A stretch of 64,000 nt of DNA from Hymenoscyphus infarciens (GCA_001414345.1 LLCB01000008.1:496001-560000); one strand, 5' to 3'; shown: positions 10,119 to 23,900, numbered from the stretch's first letter. Notes: generated by a model from the letters alone, not told the origin. Made by a program: numbers and translations.

Positions 10119-13100
10119 TTGTATCCACGATTTTGTCACAGTTCTCGATTTCTCGGAGGTCATGGAATAGTTGCTTTATTGTTTGAAGACTCTTCGGACA
10201 ATCTGGATCTTGCTGTTTTGGGAGTATTACCCACGATTTGTTATTCTTTCTTCCTTCCGGGTGGGAATTGTGGAAATAATGGCTTCTCGACGTTGCTTTG
10301 TTGTTGATGGAATATCTCTTTTTGCTATTGTTGATGTTATGGCAAAGGGGATACTTTTCCATCCGGGCTCTCTTAAAATTTTTCCCATTTTGCTTTATTC
10401 TTTTGTTTTGACCAATCTTGTTGGAGTGGCATGACAGTACACTGCGATTTTCGATGTGGGAAAACAGAGGAAGGCAGAAGCTGGGAAACCTCTTTTTCTA
10501 TTTTGGAGCAATGAAATCAAGGAAACGAAATAATTTATGTATGTACAGAGTAAAGGCGTTTTCACCTGGTTTTCTTAGCTAGCTAATTTTCTCCTTAATT
10601 AGTTGGAGCCGACGGACTGACTGCTGGGGGATGACACAATTGACCTTGCTCTTCTTTAACTTGTTTGATTGTGACTCCTGGATTGTGAGTTAAGATGTGA
10701 TGGTCCTATATTGACTGGGAGGTAAGGTTTCCTCTGGACTCTTCGGTTCTTCAGTGTTGCACTCGTATTCCTCATGAGTAACCCTTGGTGTTGTGTCACT
10801 TAGTCAAGGAGAAAGTGTATCTGAATCATGGAATGAACTTATTGACATGAGGAGCTATCACTCACTGACTCGCTCGCAAGTAATTCTACATACACGAGTA
10901 TCAACATGCTTCCCGGTTAACATTTTGGGAACAGCGAGTTGGATGTACTTAAAAACAAGCCCAAGACCTTTTTGGTTGAAACAAGCCAATCATTCACGCT
11001 CAACGAATACATTGCTTGGGACAGGGGTCGCTGTTTGGGATCGAGATTATCAGAAAGCATTTTGTTGTCTGAGAGTTTGTGGAGAAGGAGTTTTGGGCTA
11101 TAGAGGAAGCCTGAGATAGAGGAATGAGTTTCGATAGAAGCGAACAGGGAGGAGGAAATCGATGCTGGGTTTTTATCCCATAATAGCACGTTCTGAGCTC
11201 GGAATTTCTTGTGAACTTTCTGCAAAGAGATACTTGGGAAGCCGTTTGTTTTGGAATGCTTCCTCTTCGGCCTTTCGAGGTAGAGTGATAGAGCTGTGAG
11301 TGCGTAGCGGCCACTGTTTCACATACTTGCGTTTCATGTCCTTGTATTTGCCGAGTTGAAGAAGCCGATAGCTTACACTCAGAAAGCCTGAATGTCATCC
11401 TTAGACAGTGCCTTCCGAGTAGCGGTTCATCATCTGATCCTACAGCACCTTTGCATGATTTAATTGCTGAACGGAACAAGAACTAGTGCATGTTCAGTAG
11501 AGTACACAGCGTGTTGAAATATATGAACTAGAATTCTTTACTTGTTACTTTTATCTACGCCGTCGCTTGCAGGCTCTTGAATTCATCTAAAAGCAGCTTC
11601 ATGGCGCGAAGCTTACTTACTCTCAAACTGGAAGCTGGAATATTGATTGGTTTATGAGGCTACCCCAAATGGTATTCGCTAAAAAGAAAAAAGTTAAGAG
11701 AACCTACTATTGTTTTAGAAGGATAGTCTATCTATGTCCCCCGTTGAAGGGCTGGGGCAACGTGTGCTTCGACACTTCCTAGTGTAGAAAAGGCTCCTCA
11801 ATAAATTGACGCTTCAAGTACAGATTATCGATGTGTGCGAAAGAGGAAGATAAAACCGACGATAGATGCCTATTCGACAACAAACCCAACCTTCTCTTTT
11901 CGCCCTGAGATACTTGGTACTTGGTGAACACATTTTGGCTTACTTCTTCTCTTTTAACTTTTAACCGAGAGTATCTCCTAGTCTGTACTCGCTGTCTTGA
12001 AGTAACTGACGTCTTTTGGCCATAGCCTTCTCGGCAGTAGCTCTGGCGGGTTTAGTCACTTGTTCAGTGCTTTCGTTGCCTTTTTATCAGAGTGAAGTGA
12101 GGTAGCGTTCGCGATGGAATGAAAGCAATAGTGGCGTGCTAGTGTAATTACATTAGGTATTGTTTGGAGGAGATTTACTTGAAATTATAGCAAGAGGCAA
12201 ATGATTGTTGGTACTTTTTTCACCTGTTACAACCCAGAAGTTTAACAAAAACCCCCCTACAGTTGCTAGTGTCTTGGAGTTCTTTCGTTAGTTCTACTTT
12301 TGAGGTGACTGGATAGATGGTTTATTCTCAAGAGACTAGATGTAAAAGTAAGCGTAGTAAGAGAGAGTAATAGCCTTGCTCCTAATAGTCTATTCTTGTA
12401 TAGATTGAGTGAAAGAACTCTTTAATACGCAATTCTACTGGTTTGAGGTTAAGATAGGAAACATCTTTGGTTCACGAAGTAATGGTATCCATTGTGAAGG
12501 GTGAGGACACAGATGTTCAAGGCTAGCATAGCAGCTCATCTAGAAGCTGGTTATAAAGCCTGTAATCCAGATGTCACAGATAAATGCGAGTGAGGAAGGT
12601 AGAATTAACAACAGCCCTCAATTTAACAAAAGAAACTCACTTATAACTCCTCTATCTATCGTAACTGACAACTGTCTTCGCTAGTACATCTTTAACATTA
12701 AATACTCCTAGAAAGATGAAACTTTTACTATCAAGTATTAAAGAAGTTGTGGTCAGGAAATTATGTAGAGAAGTACTCTAAGTTATTTTACATGTTCCAT
12801 AATCAGGCCTCTCGGGGAAGAATACAGAGTGAACTATTAATAGAGAGGGTGTGTACTTTTATTTTTCATTTCTGTTCTTTTATATTTACTTTCTCTAATA
12901 CTTGTCTAACCTCTAGGCGACAGTGACATATTTTTTAACAACAAAGCATATAACCCTTTCATAATAACTCCCGTCTCCCTCTCTTATTACTAATAAACGT
13001 TCTATTAAATACAAGACTCTAAAAGAAGAAATTATAACTTGCAAGTCACTCTTCTGTTAAGAGAAGAACCTTGACTCTTGTGCACTTATTAGTTGCAGGA

Positions 13101-13565
13101 TAATTAATACCTACTTTCACTTCCCGCTTATAAGTTGAGTTACAATCAGAATCAAGGTAAAGTTATTTCCCACTCTTCCCCTTTCTCTTCAACAAGTAGA
13201 AGCCGGTGTGGCATCTCACTTCACATGTCCCCTCTTCTTCTTGTTCCCTTCTTCAATTCCCCCTCTCTCAAAATCTCCCCATTTCCACCTCTCTCCGATT
13301 ATAAAACTCCACTTCACAAACCTCAAAACGATGTACCCACCAGTCCAAGATTCCACGCCTCAACTCTCATCCATTCCATATCATCCCTAAGGCTAGAATT
13401 CCAGTCATAAACCAAGGTTTCCATCGCACAATCTATCTTTGTAACCACAAAAGAAAAGCATCCCAAAAGAAAACCTAAAACCCGCACACTAAAAACCATC
13501 CTCCTATTTCCCCTCTCATCAACAACCTCCTCAACTCAACCTCCTTTACATACTCACCATTCCCA
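10119..13565. other. Gene-poor intergenic region
   Basis: The first 400 bp are probably the 3' UTR and terminator of the GST-fusion gene. A minus-strand ORF at 11000-11479 (159 codons) shows no recognisable domain and has the composition of chance ORFs. From about 11500 the sequence becomes AT-rich. C/T-rich sequence from about 13170 to 13565 looks like the pyrimidine-rich leader of a gene. Confidence 0.5.
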
Positions 13566-14243
13566 ATGTCTGACGAAAGTGCAATGTAAGTTGTCCTCCA
13601 AAGAAACCCCCTAATGACTCGAATTATTCATCCTCAACAAAGGAACCAGACTCCATTCTTAAAGTATCATTATAAAGCACCCCCAACAAATCCGAACTAC
13701 GTAATATGATCAACTGAACCGAAAGCCCAAAACGACGACAACTTCCAATTCAACAACAAGAACTCAAAATTCTGAACAACTCTCAACGCCTTTTAGCTTT
13801 CATTCTTCATCACAACCCCATATGAACCCAAGCAACGTTCGTAAAGTAGCTCGATACATGAGATTCTGGAGGACTCTTCGCTCGGTATCGCCTCGAGTCA
13901 ATCTTCCAAGCTACAACACCTATTCTCCAAAGAAAGTTATCACACAAGAAGAAGGTCGTCGTCAAAGAGGAAGAGGCTGATGTGAAGTGAGTCACTATGG
14001 CTAAGCGCATCTGGAGAGTTTTCTTATCTTCTAGAATGAGAATTAGCTCTGTCCGCTCGAAATCGCGACGTGAGTAGAAAAATTTCAATAACTATAGGGC
14101 AGCTACGACGAGTTGAAGGATGCTCAAGTAACTCCAGAACCCAACCAGAGTCTGCACGTCCCTTCGGGGTCACCACGCGTGAACGCCATCCTACGAAAAG
14201 CATGCTATTCTCAAATAGGAACCGGACCCTAGCGGGTGTCCAA
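13566..14243 (+). pseudogene. Possible small gene or gene relic, exon structure unresolved
   Basis: A pyrimidine-rich leader ends at an ATG (13566) reading MSDESAM, followed at once by a GTAAGT donor (about 13585), a good first-exon signature. Downstream, coding-like pieces appear in changing frames: GLFARYRLESIFQATTPILQ at about 13871, then KKKVVVKEEEADVK ending at a GTGAGT donor near 13987. A last block, GSYDELKDAQVTPEPNQSL, begins after a TAG acceptor at 14097 and stops at about 14243. Another frame through the last exon stays open to 14300. Also, an uninterrupted 52-codon ORF starts at 13822. I could not link the pieces without a stop, so this may be a decayed gene. No family recognised. 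Confidence 0.3.
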
Positions 14244-14703
14244 ATCGGAGTAGATAATGAGGCTGTTTACAATGGGAATTTTCAGGATACAGTTGCCTAG
14301 CTCGTAGCCGTATACCTCCCAACATGCCTCCAAAGCTTCTTTTGTGGTTCATCGGAACTATGCACAATTCGATTCAAATTCGATCTACCACACATACCAG
14401 GCTCAGCAAAACATGAACGTAATTCCAAACCAGCATATACAATTCCAACTTAGTAGCAGCAAACGTATAAGAAAAGACTGACAAAAACGTCCCCTTTCCA
14501 CAGAAGAACCCCCCAAAATCTAGGAAGCTCTCGTAACTTTCTCTGTTACATCTCTTATAGTAGATGAATAGGTATAAGAACAAGAAAAGGCACAAACAAG
14601 GGTCTAAAGTAATTAATTCGTAACCCTAGACTCAGCGATTAGACAATCTTGACTTTACTTCGCCCTCGTGCCTGTTAGTAAATGAGAAAGGGGTCTCTCT
14701 TTA

Positions 14704-15042
14704 GAGCGTCCCGTATATACCAAAAGTCAGAAACGACGACTAAATCGTAAATCGTAAATCGCAAATCGTAAATTACAAAGTTAAGCTAAAGTAGAACTTA
14801 ATAATGATATTATCTAAGCCCTTTATTAAGAGGTAGGAGAGCATTTTACTACTTCTTAGTCTCTCTCTCTCGCTACTCTTTCCTTCTTTAGTATATTATA
14901 TAAATATAAAGAGAAGGAGAGAGGGAGAGAGAGAGGGAGGGGGGGAGAAGGGGTAAGGGGGCGAGTAAACATTTTAGTAGAAAGTTTTTCCTAGCGTAGG
15001 TAAGAGGAGTTTAGTAAAAGTAGTAAACAATCCCCCCCCCCC

Positions 15043-15115
<73 letters not shown>

Positions 15116-15399
15116 ATTTATCTAGAAATAATAGGAAGAATACGATATAATAGTAAGGAGATAATAGCAATAGTAAGGGGGTAATGTTACTACTATATAC
15201 GTGATATATATTTTATTTTCTCTCTCTATTCTCTAATTAGCTAGTTACTATAGTTAAGACTATCTAATCTAAATATAGAGAGAGGGAAATTAAATTAGAA
15301 ATTATTCTCTTTTATACTTATAGAAAGTAATATTTTACGATTTACGATTTCCTATTTACGATTTAGTTAATCCGACTTTTTAGTACATTCAGGATGCCG
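14704..15399 (+). mobile_element. TIR element copy A (Tc1/mariner-like MITE)
   Basis: The element is bounded by TA dinucleotides (14702-14703 and 15400-15401) and by imperfect inverted ends: GAGCGTCCCGTATATACC at the left against CGGCATCCTGAATGTACT at the right. Both are followed by AAAAGTC-type sequence and short AATCGTAA repeats. The interior has a 12-base C run (15032-15043) and a long CT microsatellite, with no ORF. Copy B, in the opposite orientation, starts about 140 bp away and shares interior blocks such as CCTAGCGTAGGTAAGAGGAG. Confidence 0.65.
15032..15110. repeat. Poly-C run followed by a (CT)n microsatellite
   Basis: Twelve C residues are followed by about 60 bases of near-uninterrupted CT repeats inside TIR element copy A. 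A matching GA tract lies at 15823-15856 in the inverted copy B. Confidence 0.95.
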
Positions 15400-15817
15400 T
15401 ACTCTTATAGCTTCTAATTAAAGGTAGGACTATTTGTTGTTTTCTAGATATTATGTTTTCTAACGAGAAGAAATAATAAGAAGAAGAGAACGAAAAGAGA
15501 AAAACTAGACTCATAATATACAACTATCTACTAACTACGATATTCTGAATCTACGAAAGTCCAAAAACGAAGTAATCGCAAATCGTAAATCGTAAATCGC
15601 AAAATATTACTTTCTATAAGTAAAAAAGAGAACACTTAAATTGCCTCTCTCTCTTTCTCCCCTCTTCTCTCTCTCTCTCTATATTAAGACTAGACAGTCG
15701 CAACTAGCTAATTAGAGAGATAATAAGTATTACATATAAAGTAGTACTATTACTCTCTCGTATGCTTACTACCTATTATCTATCTATCGTATTATATTCT
15801 TCCTATTATATTTAGAT

Positions 15818-15822
<5 letters not shown>

Positions 15823-15856
<34 letters not shown>
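15823..15856. repeat. (GA)n microsatellite
   Basis: About 34 bases of uninterrupted GA repeat, the counterpart in TIR element copy B of the CT tract in copy A. Confidence 0.95.
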
Positions 15857-15858
<2 letters not shown>

Positions 15859-16066
15859 GAAGAGGGAAAGAGAGGGAGGGGATTGTTTACTAAACTCCTC
15901 TTACCTACGCTAGGAAAAACTTTCCCCCGAAATGTTTGCTTACTCCACTCTCTCACTCTCTCAACCTCTCACTCTCTCACCCTCTCTCTTCTACACTTTT
16001 ACCAACATTCTCACCTATACTCTCTTAGTATATATAATATATAAAAGAATAGAATAAGGAGCAAGA

Positions 16067-16380
16067 TGTGATGGCATGCTATCCTAGATAGCTGAGAGTA
16101 CCTGCCACCTATAAGGTTTCGGCAGTTGTTATCTTATATTATCTGTTTTAGGAAGGTTACGTAGGTTCGAGCTTTTATATTAGCCGACGTATGTCGTTGT
16201 TCGGTTTTAGACCCTTTTATATAGTCTAAACCTCTTATATATAGCAGCCTACTCCTAGAGTTAGAAGAGGGATAGTTTTTCCTTTTCTTCTATATCAGAG
16301 CCTAGTATTTATATACGTCATTCTACTAAACGCACTCCCATATGCCTCTTCTGTAGTTGTGTGTATTTCGTGCCGTTACA
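16067..16380 (+). mobile_element. Solo LTR, copy 1
   Basis: The 314-bp segment starts TGTGATGGC and ends CCGTTACA, the TG...CA ends of an LTR. It is flanked by CAAGA (16062-16066) and TAAGA (16381-16385), a 5-bp target-site duplication with one C-to-T difference, which RIP-like mutation could explain. Internal landmarks are CTCTTATATATAGCAGCC, a probable TATA region, and CTTCTATATCAGAGCC. The same landmarks recur in the copy at 26953-27297. No retrotransposon coding sequence is adjacent. Confidence 0.65.
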
Positions 16381-16525
16381 TAAGAGAGTATGTAGATAGT
16401 ATAATATAATTCAATTTATAATTAGCTATAGCTTTTAAAGGCCTTAGTTAATCTAGCTACAAATACTTAACTTTTGTAATTTGCGATTTAGTCGTTTTTG
16501 GACTTTTGTACTTTCTACTAACCCA

Positions 16526-19500
16526 CTGTCTCCTTACTAGTCCTAAGAAAGAAAGACTTCTTTACTAGAAGAAAACACTCTCGAATACTAAATATCATTT
16601 AAATCTATCCCTTCTATAGTATATATATACACTCTAGCGAAGAATATTAAAAGTAGTAGTAAATTAACTTCGCTCACTCCTTCCTATCTCTCTACTCCTA
16701 TTCGTTCCACCTTTCTAGAGTACTAAGTTAGTCACCTCACGCGCTAAGAACAATTAGGAATACCGACCTATGTTTCAGAACAATCAAGTTCCAAAATAGC
16801 CGGAAAGTTCAAACAACAAGTGATTTATATACTGCCTATCTTAATGTATACTAGGAGACACCTTTGAGAACCGAGCCACCTTGGACCCTTTAGAAGCAAG
16901 TGCACGTATACAATAGGCCAACGAATATCCAACCCCACTTTACCGCCTTAAAGCACGCACTTCTCGCAGGTGTACACAGACAGACACCGCGGAAGAGACA
17001 GCCAGGGCGACGGAAAACTTGGAAACTGGTAAATAAATACCCCCCACCCAAATAGACAGGCAAGTCACTCAGACAAGACTTACCCCACGATATATTCGCG
17101 CAGAGTGCTACTATTCCAAGTAACGAAGAAGTCTCGCCTGTCCTGCAAGCTAGCTTCTCATCGATTATAGATAGGAAGAACCAAGACGTCTCCTTCTCTC
17201 TTTCGAACAATACGTATTACACCTCCATAAACTAAACTTCCACGGCGACTGACTGTCTCGTGCCACTGTGGCAGACTATCAACTCGCGATCAGAATACTA
17301 GTAGTGCTCACCACGAAGAAGACCTCGATTATACTTTGGTCTCTCTCGCGAGAACGTGATTCAAGACTAGATGGTACATGCTCACTCAGCCGCCCCACTC
17401 GGTAGAACCTCGGCCCATAATGATCCACATCACCCCCTTAAAACTTATATACTATAAATAAGAAAAGTTGTCACCTTCGGGTATGAAGGAGGACAGTGGG
17501 GAGGCGCCAGGCGTGGTGTTCTTTACAAAGCTGTATTCTGTGTGGATCGAGGTACGACAAAGGATTAAGCCAAAAACCATCGGTCGGGGCTAACCTTTTG
17601 CTCTTTTTTGTATTTTATCCTTTTGTATTAAATTTTTTTCGGTGAAGGTGTTGATATAGACTTATGCTGACTAACATCGTCGGATAGTAGTTAGTCTGCT
17701 AGGTGTGGCAGATCGATATCGTTTGCGGAACTGGGCGCTGAGGTGACCTTATATAGTCTCTCGTCGCTTTCAGAGTTTGGAACTATTTCCTCTCCAACGA
17801 CGCCGTATCAAGATTTGAGGGATCGAAATATGAGCACCCATCCCCTCAGCCGTAAGTAAGCTATTCATACCTAAAACCCCACCCATCTATTAACTTCTAT
17901 AAGCCTTCTCTTTTCTCTCTCAAAGTCATTTACTGTCCCTTTTTTTAATAAAAAAAAGAACATAAGAGCAATCCCAACACACCCCAAAGACATTTCAGAA
18001 AAAAAAAAGCCAGACAGAAAGTCCGAGGAGAAGCTAACGGAAAGTCCAAGGAGATGGATCAACACGTAAGTCAAAAGACAAAGAAAAGACAAAGTCCAAA
18101 AAACAAACAAATACTCTATACCATCAACCCTTAAAACGCACCAAAACATTGAAATTTCTAGCAAACACAGAGAGAAATCCTGCATAGCAGTTATTATATA
18201 GGACTTAAGCGATCAGTGGAAGGGTACTCAAAAAGAAGGGGGAAGTAAAATAAAAATCGCTTACTATAGTAGAAGCGGTTAAAAAAGAAATATAGCTAGA
18301 AAACCTTCTTAAAATCGCAACTTGATACTAAAAGATCCTAGTTCAGTTCAACAGCAGCTCCCAATTCGACGCTAAAACCCACGCCTCGAGAGTTTTCTTT
18401 CATAATAACTAAAAGAGGAAAAAGAGAGAGAAAGGTAAGAACACTCCTAGAAAGGAACTCAGACCGAGAATAGCATAGCTCTTGACTTGAAAGAGTCTAG
18501 GACACCGTGAAACAGAGGTCGGGATTAACGTTAAGGTATCTCGCCTTATAGTAGATAAAAATCCAGCTCGAAATATCGCTCGCTCTCTATTAACTATAAT
18601 CCAAAGTATAAAGCCAATCTAAACAAAGAGAAAGAAAAAGAACGGTAATTGACACTTTTAACCTCTAAATAAGCGTAAATACCTAGAATATCCTCTAATT
18701 ACTCGAAAAGTAACTCTTCAATCTCTTAAATAATACCTCTGAAAAATAAGAGTATTCTAGTTAGAAAAGAGAGATCTTCAAGTTCGTTAGTTATTATTTA
18801 CTGTTTTTACGATATTACACTACTTATTTATAAGTAGTAGTAAAGTAAAGCTAGTATCTTAAGAAGTATAATCTATAAAATCTAGTATCTAAGCTTATTT
18901 CCTTGAGAAAAAGATCAACTAAGCTATTCTTTTAGTAGATACTCTATACGTATATCCCGCGTATACGTAGACTAAGAACCGAGCTAAGAATAGCGTTTAA
19001 TATATTCTTTATAACTATAGTAAAGCGATTAATCGAGATAACTCTTTTAAAACCGCGACGTATATAAAAGAGGCTATAAAGTGTCTTTATAATAAGTATA
19101 TTATAAAGTTGAAAAGCAACGTAATAAGAGTATAAAAGTGAAAAAGAAATCTTTTACACTCTTTTCTCTACTACGCTAAAGCGCTCTAAATGATCGCTTC
19201 TAATTACTACGTATATCTCTAAACCGATAAAACCACTTAAGAGTGTAATAGATTATTTATCGCTCTAGAAGAGAGAATACTTAAATCGTCGATTTAAGTA
19301 ATAAAAGCTATAAGTGAAAGAATCGAGAGTATTAGACTTAACTACTACTAAAGTTCTTAAGAGTTAGTTTATATAGTTATAAGTAGAGATAATAGTACGT
19401 AAGTAAGTTAATTTCCTATACTTATTAATTTTTTTTATAGGTAGATTAGTATAAACAAACTAAAGAATAGAGAAAAAGTATAAACTAACTTAAACATCTC

Positions 19501-20924
19501 TCTTTCCTAACTAGAATACTCTTATTTTTAAAGGGGTATTATTTAAGAGATAGAATAGTCACTTTTCGCTTTATTTAGAGGAGATTCTAGGTATTTACGA
19601 TTATTAAGAGGATAAAAGTGTTAATTACTATAAAAGTAATAAAAATAGCAACCACTATTACAATCACAAACAGGTGTTTTTCTCCGATATTCCTAAACCT
19701 AATTTCAATTAATGCTTTTGTACCTTAGCAAAAAAGAGCAATAAAACGGGAAATTTCCTATAAGGTGCGAGTAGGATACGCCAGGGAGACTGGGCAAATA
19801 AGCTCTATAAACCTTGCTATTGGACCCAACAATCAGATTTACACCGCAGCCTTCAAGCAGGCAGCAACCACATATAGACGAACGATCACACCCTCCTGCT
19901 CACAGGAGAATAACTCCCGCAGGATAACAGCTAAGATATAGAACAAGACTTGAGCTACAGAAATAACAGCAAGAGAAAGAGAAAGAGAAATCGGGCTGAT
20001 ACTCGACGGTAACACTAAATTCGACACTAAAAACTCCTAAAATTAAGCAGAGGTTAATCTTTCCCTTCGCTCTCATCAAGTCCCACAAGGACTTTTCAAA
20101 CCAGCACAAACTCAAAAGTAAACAGCAAAAACAACTCCGTGCTTTCCAGTCAAAGACACACTAGGAGAGCAATCGCAATTCCTTTCTCCACCAACCGTTC
20201 AGAACCCGAGCCAGCTATATGTCTATTTCTATAATTCAACGAAGCTTCGAAAGTAAGCAGCTCTTATGTCAAAATCTGATCGGTCTGGCCCATCGAGCAC
20301 TTATCAAAGCTCTTCCCCAAATTCTCGTTGAAACTTTTCTCTATAGAAGATAAGTATCCCAAAGTCTTCTCTCTAGTATTGAAAACTAAATTTCAATCTC
20401 ATGTATCCTTTTAGACTTGATTTTCCTTTCCTTTCATTCAAGTCTAGACTGGAGGGAAAGTAGAGGGGGATAAGTAACGAGAGAAGTGAAAAGATTGATA
20501 CTCCCCGCAATGTTTTTAAAACAAATGCCCAAGAGAGTTTTCAGCCCAGGGATGGAAATGCTGGGTTATTATAATTAAACAACCCGGCTCCAAGAATATT
20601 TCTCTACCAGGGTGGAAAACTATCGCTCTATTACGTGTCGCGTCCTTCTCAAGGCATCAATCGTCGATACGCCACAATCATCCCCAGACACAGAAAAGAG
20701 CCTCGCCAACGGCGTACATTAAATGCAAACAAACAAAGAAAACCCGAAATATGAATTCGAAACAAAAGCGATAGATTAAATCGACAACACCTTTCAATTC
20801 GACAACAGAAACCCCAACCTCTCAAACCGATCCAACCTTTCTCCCTGCTCTCACATTCTCAACCAATCCCAAATCAACAACAACAAAAAAGGCAGGTAAA
20901 AGGTAAAACCCCTCGAGTCTAATA
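16526..20924. other. AT-rich repeat-relic region, no intact gene
   Basis: Most of the sequence, especially about 18200-19650, is dominated by TA and has many stops in all frames, as expected of transposon remains mutated by RIP. In places a reading frame with occasional stops can still be followed on the plus strand (for example about 18980-19130), but I cannot name the element. Minus-strand ORFs at 16890-17210 and 17871-18185 are short and unlike any family I know. From about 19700 the base composition returns towards normal. Confidence 0.55.
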
Positions 20925-23900
20925 ATGAAGCTCTACGATCATGTCAGGACCGTTCCGCATCTTCGGAAGATTTCTCTCTCCAGAAAAGAAGGAAAGAAAA
21001 GACCGGGTACTAAAAGAGCTCCCCCTACTCTACTCTTCCAATCCCAGCTCAATCAGACACTCCCCGTTTTCTCATCGACGATCCCATAAACCCTCCTTCC
21101 AGAAAATAACCAGTATCACAACCGCACGTCCCAAATATTCCCCATGCCCGTTTCCTCGCCTCCTTTCCCCGAAAGTATGCGATTAAGCTAGAAAAAAGGG
21201 GTTCCACTTGCTCAGCACGGCACAAGATACTTGTCAGAGAATAGTTTGACACTTGAAAACCCAATGCCGCCGCCAAGGACTACCCTTAGAACTCTTTTCA
21301 GGCAGAACGATCCGTAGGTTTGGCTAGTGAAAAGTGGTTAAGTAGGTAAAGTAGACAGCTGCGGTATTGAAATGGATTGGCTACCTCGCAAAACACGTAT
21401 ACTGTTATTTTTTCAGACTGAAAGGATATGGGAAAGTAACGTGAACGGGTTTTAAACCGAGGATCGGGAATCACATGTTTCCCGTAGCAAATCAGCATAC
21501 GTGTACCAAAAAACAAAAGGGGACCAGATCATCTATGCATTGAGAGCTGACAGGCCAAGCAAAAAGGGGGGACCAACCCAACACTAGTTCATTTTGTAGA
21601 ATCGCGTTGCAGCGGAGAAGAAAATCTCAAAGTACGTAAACAACTTTAAAAAATGGCACAGGAACATAACTCAAAATCAAGGTGTTTACCCAGCACTGGC
21701 TGGATTCACTGTCGAAGATCTGCACCGTATCAAGTCAGTCTCAAGAACGCTCTAGACCCCCAAATTGTAAAAGTAGATGACGACGGCGATAATAAAAACT
21801 TTACCCCCCTCCAAGGGTTTTCCTCTTTCCGTAGCGTGCATGGAGGAAAGGACCCTTTGAGTGCGCAGCGTGCCTGTGGCGGTTTCGAGGGGTTAGTTAT
21901 TGGTTCGGGGTCCTCCGCGTTGTTGGGGATGGGGAAGATGGGGAAGATCAAGGAGGGTTTAGTCCGTAATGTGGTGAGCTAATCAGCGAATGGATGCTCC
22001 TGGTACGTGAAGATATGAGTACTTCGGCAGTTATCCTGTGCTGGCGGTACGATTAATTTGTTGTGGGAGGCCTTCAACTGTCGAGAAGTATCATCGGTGA
22101 CCGTGAATGTTTGGTGGTTTGGAGTGGCAAGACACCAAAAAGAGCAAGACAACAAAGATCTGACAGTGCGATGATAAATCCCCGAAAAGACGATCGAGAA
22201 AAAAAAAAGGGCGCAGAACAAGGAACGAACCAGGGTGACTGCAAGCATAAAGAACCCCCCTTTTTGGGCCCTTGAATACAAGATTTTCGGACGCCGTTTC
22301 TGTGCATCAGCAGTTCAAGTTTAGACCAGGTTGCGTGTGAGTGAGTTGGCACTGGCAGCCTCGCTCCAGACTCCAGAGGAAAGGGAGTTTGGTGCCCGGG
22401 AAAATGCAAGGGCACCAAGTCTAAGCGATGGACCACTCTAGACCACCAGGGATGACGACCTCTCAAACGTCGATGACAATCCTGATTTTCGATCGGGAAA
22501 GAAGTAGTGATGTCAGTGAAAAAGGCCCCTTCATTTGATCTCATGCGGCGTGTTCATGCTTACGGACTGTTGAAAAGATCATCTCGAAAATCGTTGTAAG
22601 GAAGGCGAGAATTGTCCGTATGGGGACTTTGGATGAGTTTGAAACCAATTTTAAGAGGAGGAGAGGGCTGGACTCCGGTGCGCTTTGTGAAAAGCCGGTT
22701 CGACTTGGAAGGGGACTTGGGGGAAATGGCATCAGCCAACGGGCAGCTCCGTACTGTACCATGGCCAGTTGAGGGCCTGAGGCAGCAAGGCCTGCATAAT
22801 GGAACAGGGGTAGGGGAGCTCTGTTGTCGGGAGACCCTGGGCTGAGACTGAGACCCTGCAGAAAAAGACCCCGAGGTGAGCACTGAGCAGACAATTCGAT
22901 CTGCGTCCTCGGAGGATCCTCCGTACCCGCCTTTTAAGCGTCATCACCCTGGTAGCTGTCCTCTTTTTTTTCCCCTCACAAAACATACATGTTTTTGAGG
23001 ATTAGCTGTGGATGAGGAGATAGTCTGGTAGTCGAGGGGAGAGAAGAAAGGAAGAAAGGGAGATGGAATATGGAATATGACAGTCGACGGCGTGTTTGGA
23101 GGTTTGTTTTGATGGAACGGAGGGAGGGATCTGACTTCCCGAAGCCGAGCTTGCCGGAGCGTCAAGGATGGCAGCGCAGCTCTTTCCTTCTACGAGTGTA
23201 CAGTACAGTAGCGGGGAAGCTCTGAGCTCTGCTGAGGAGCGAGGGCTCTGAGGAGTGAGGGCTCTGAGGAGTGAGGAGTGAGGAGTTTGTTGTGTGTCAA
23301 GACTCAAGACTCAAAAGGAGGTTGGGCCTTGGAGTTGAACCCTTCAACCCGCATCCCCAGCATGATGCAGGTAGTTGGTGAGATCCGGAAGCGCGGGACG
23401 TTGAAGGAAGAAAGAATCCACGCAGCCCAAGCCCTAATCAGGTAATCGACCATCAGGCGCAGGGTCTGTACAGCCGTGTTAAAGTTAATAACAAGTGCCG
23501 TGATGCTGCAGCACGAGGTGAGCACTGAGGACAGTACTCGAGTACTGAGCACACGTTGATGCAATCAATCACCTAGATAAGCTCCATCCAACTGACGACG
23601 ACACAAATCGTGCATGATGTGGTGTTGCTCTTTGACTCGATCAAAAGAAGGCGTTTCGTAGGAAGGGCGGAGGTGCCTCCTAACTTTCCAGGCTTGGTCT
23701 CCTAAGCTTGTCTTGAAAAAGGGTGGTGTGTACGGATATATATCCGCTAACTGTTTTGTGGGCTGATATTTGACAGGACAAAGAAGAAACATGAAGCCAG
23801 ATATCTAGATATCGGTGACAAGCGGTTCGTTCGCTAAATGATAATCACCTCGGTACGTCTCTTATTTGAATTGCTAGGTACTTAGGTAATCATGCTAATT

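Larger units (their letters stand above)
15540..16525 (-). mobile_element. TIR element copy B, inverted relative to copy A and interrupted by a solo LTR
   Basis: The left end reads CTACGAAAGTCCAAAAACGA and the right end, reverse-complemented, GTACAAAAGTCCAAAAACGA, both running into AAATCGCAAAT repeats. The interior is the reverse complement of copy A, including the (GA)n tract and the block CCTCTTACCTACGCTAGG. Removing the 314-bp LTR at 16067-16380 leaves about 670 bp, close to copy A's 696 bp. Exact outer ends are uncertain by some tens of bases. Confidence 0.6.

Noticed and set aside
11000..11479. 159-codon minus-strand ORF
   Set aside because: No domain, no leader or splice context, and composition like other chance ORFs in the region.
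22074..22894. Overlapping 100-156-codon ORFs on both strands
   Set aside because: The ORFs cover the same bases in several frames, which suggests few stops in higher-GC sequence rather than coding.
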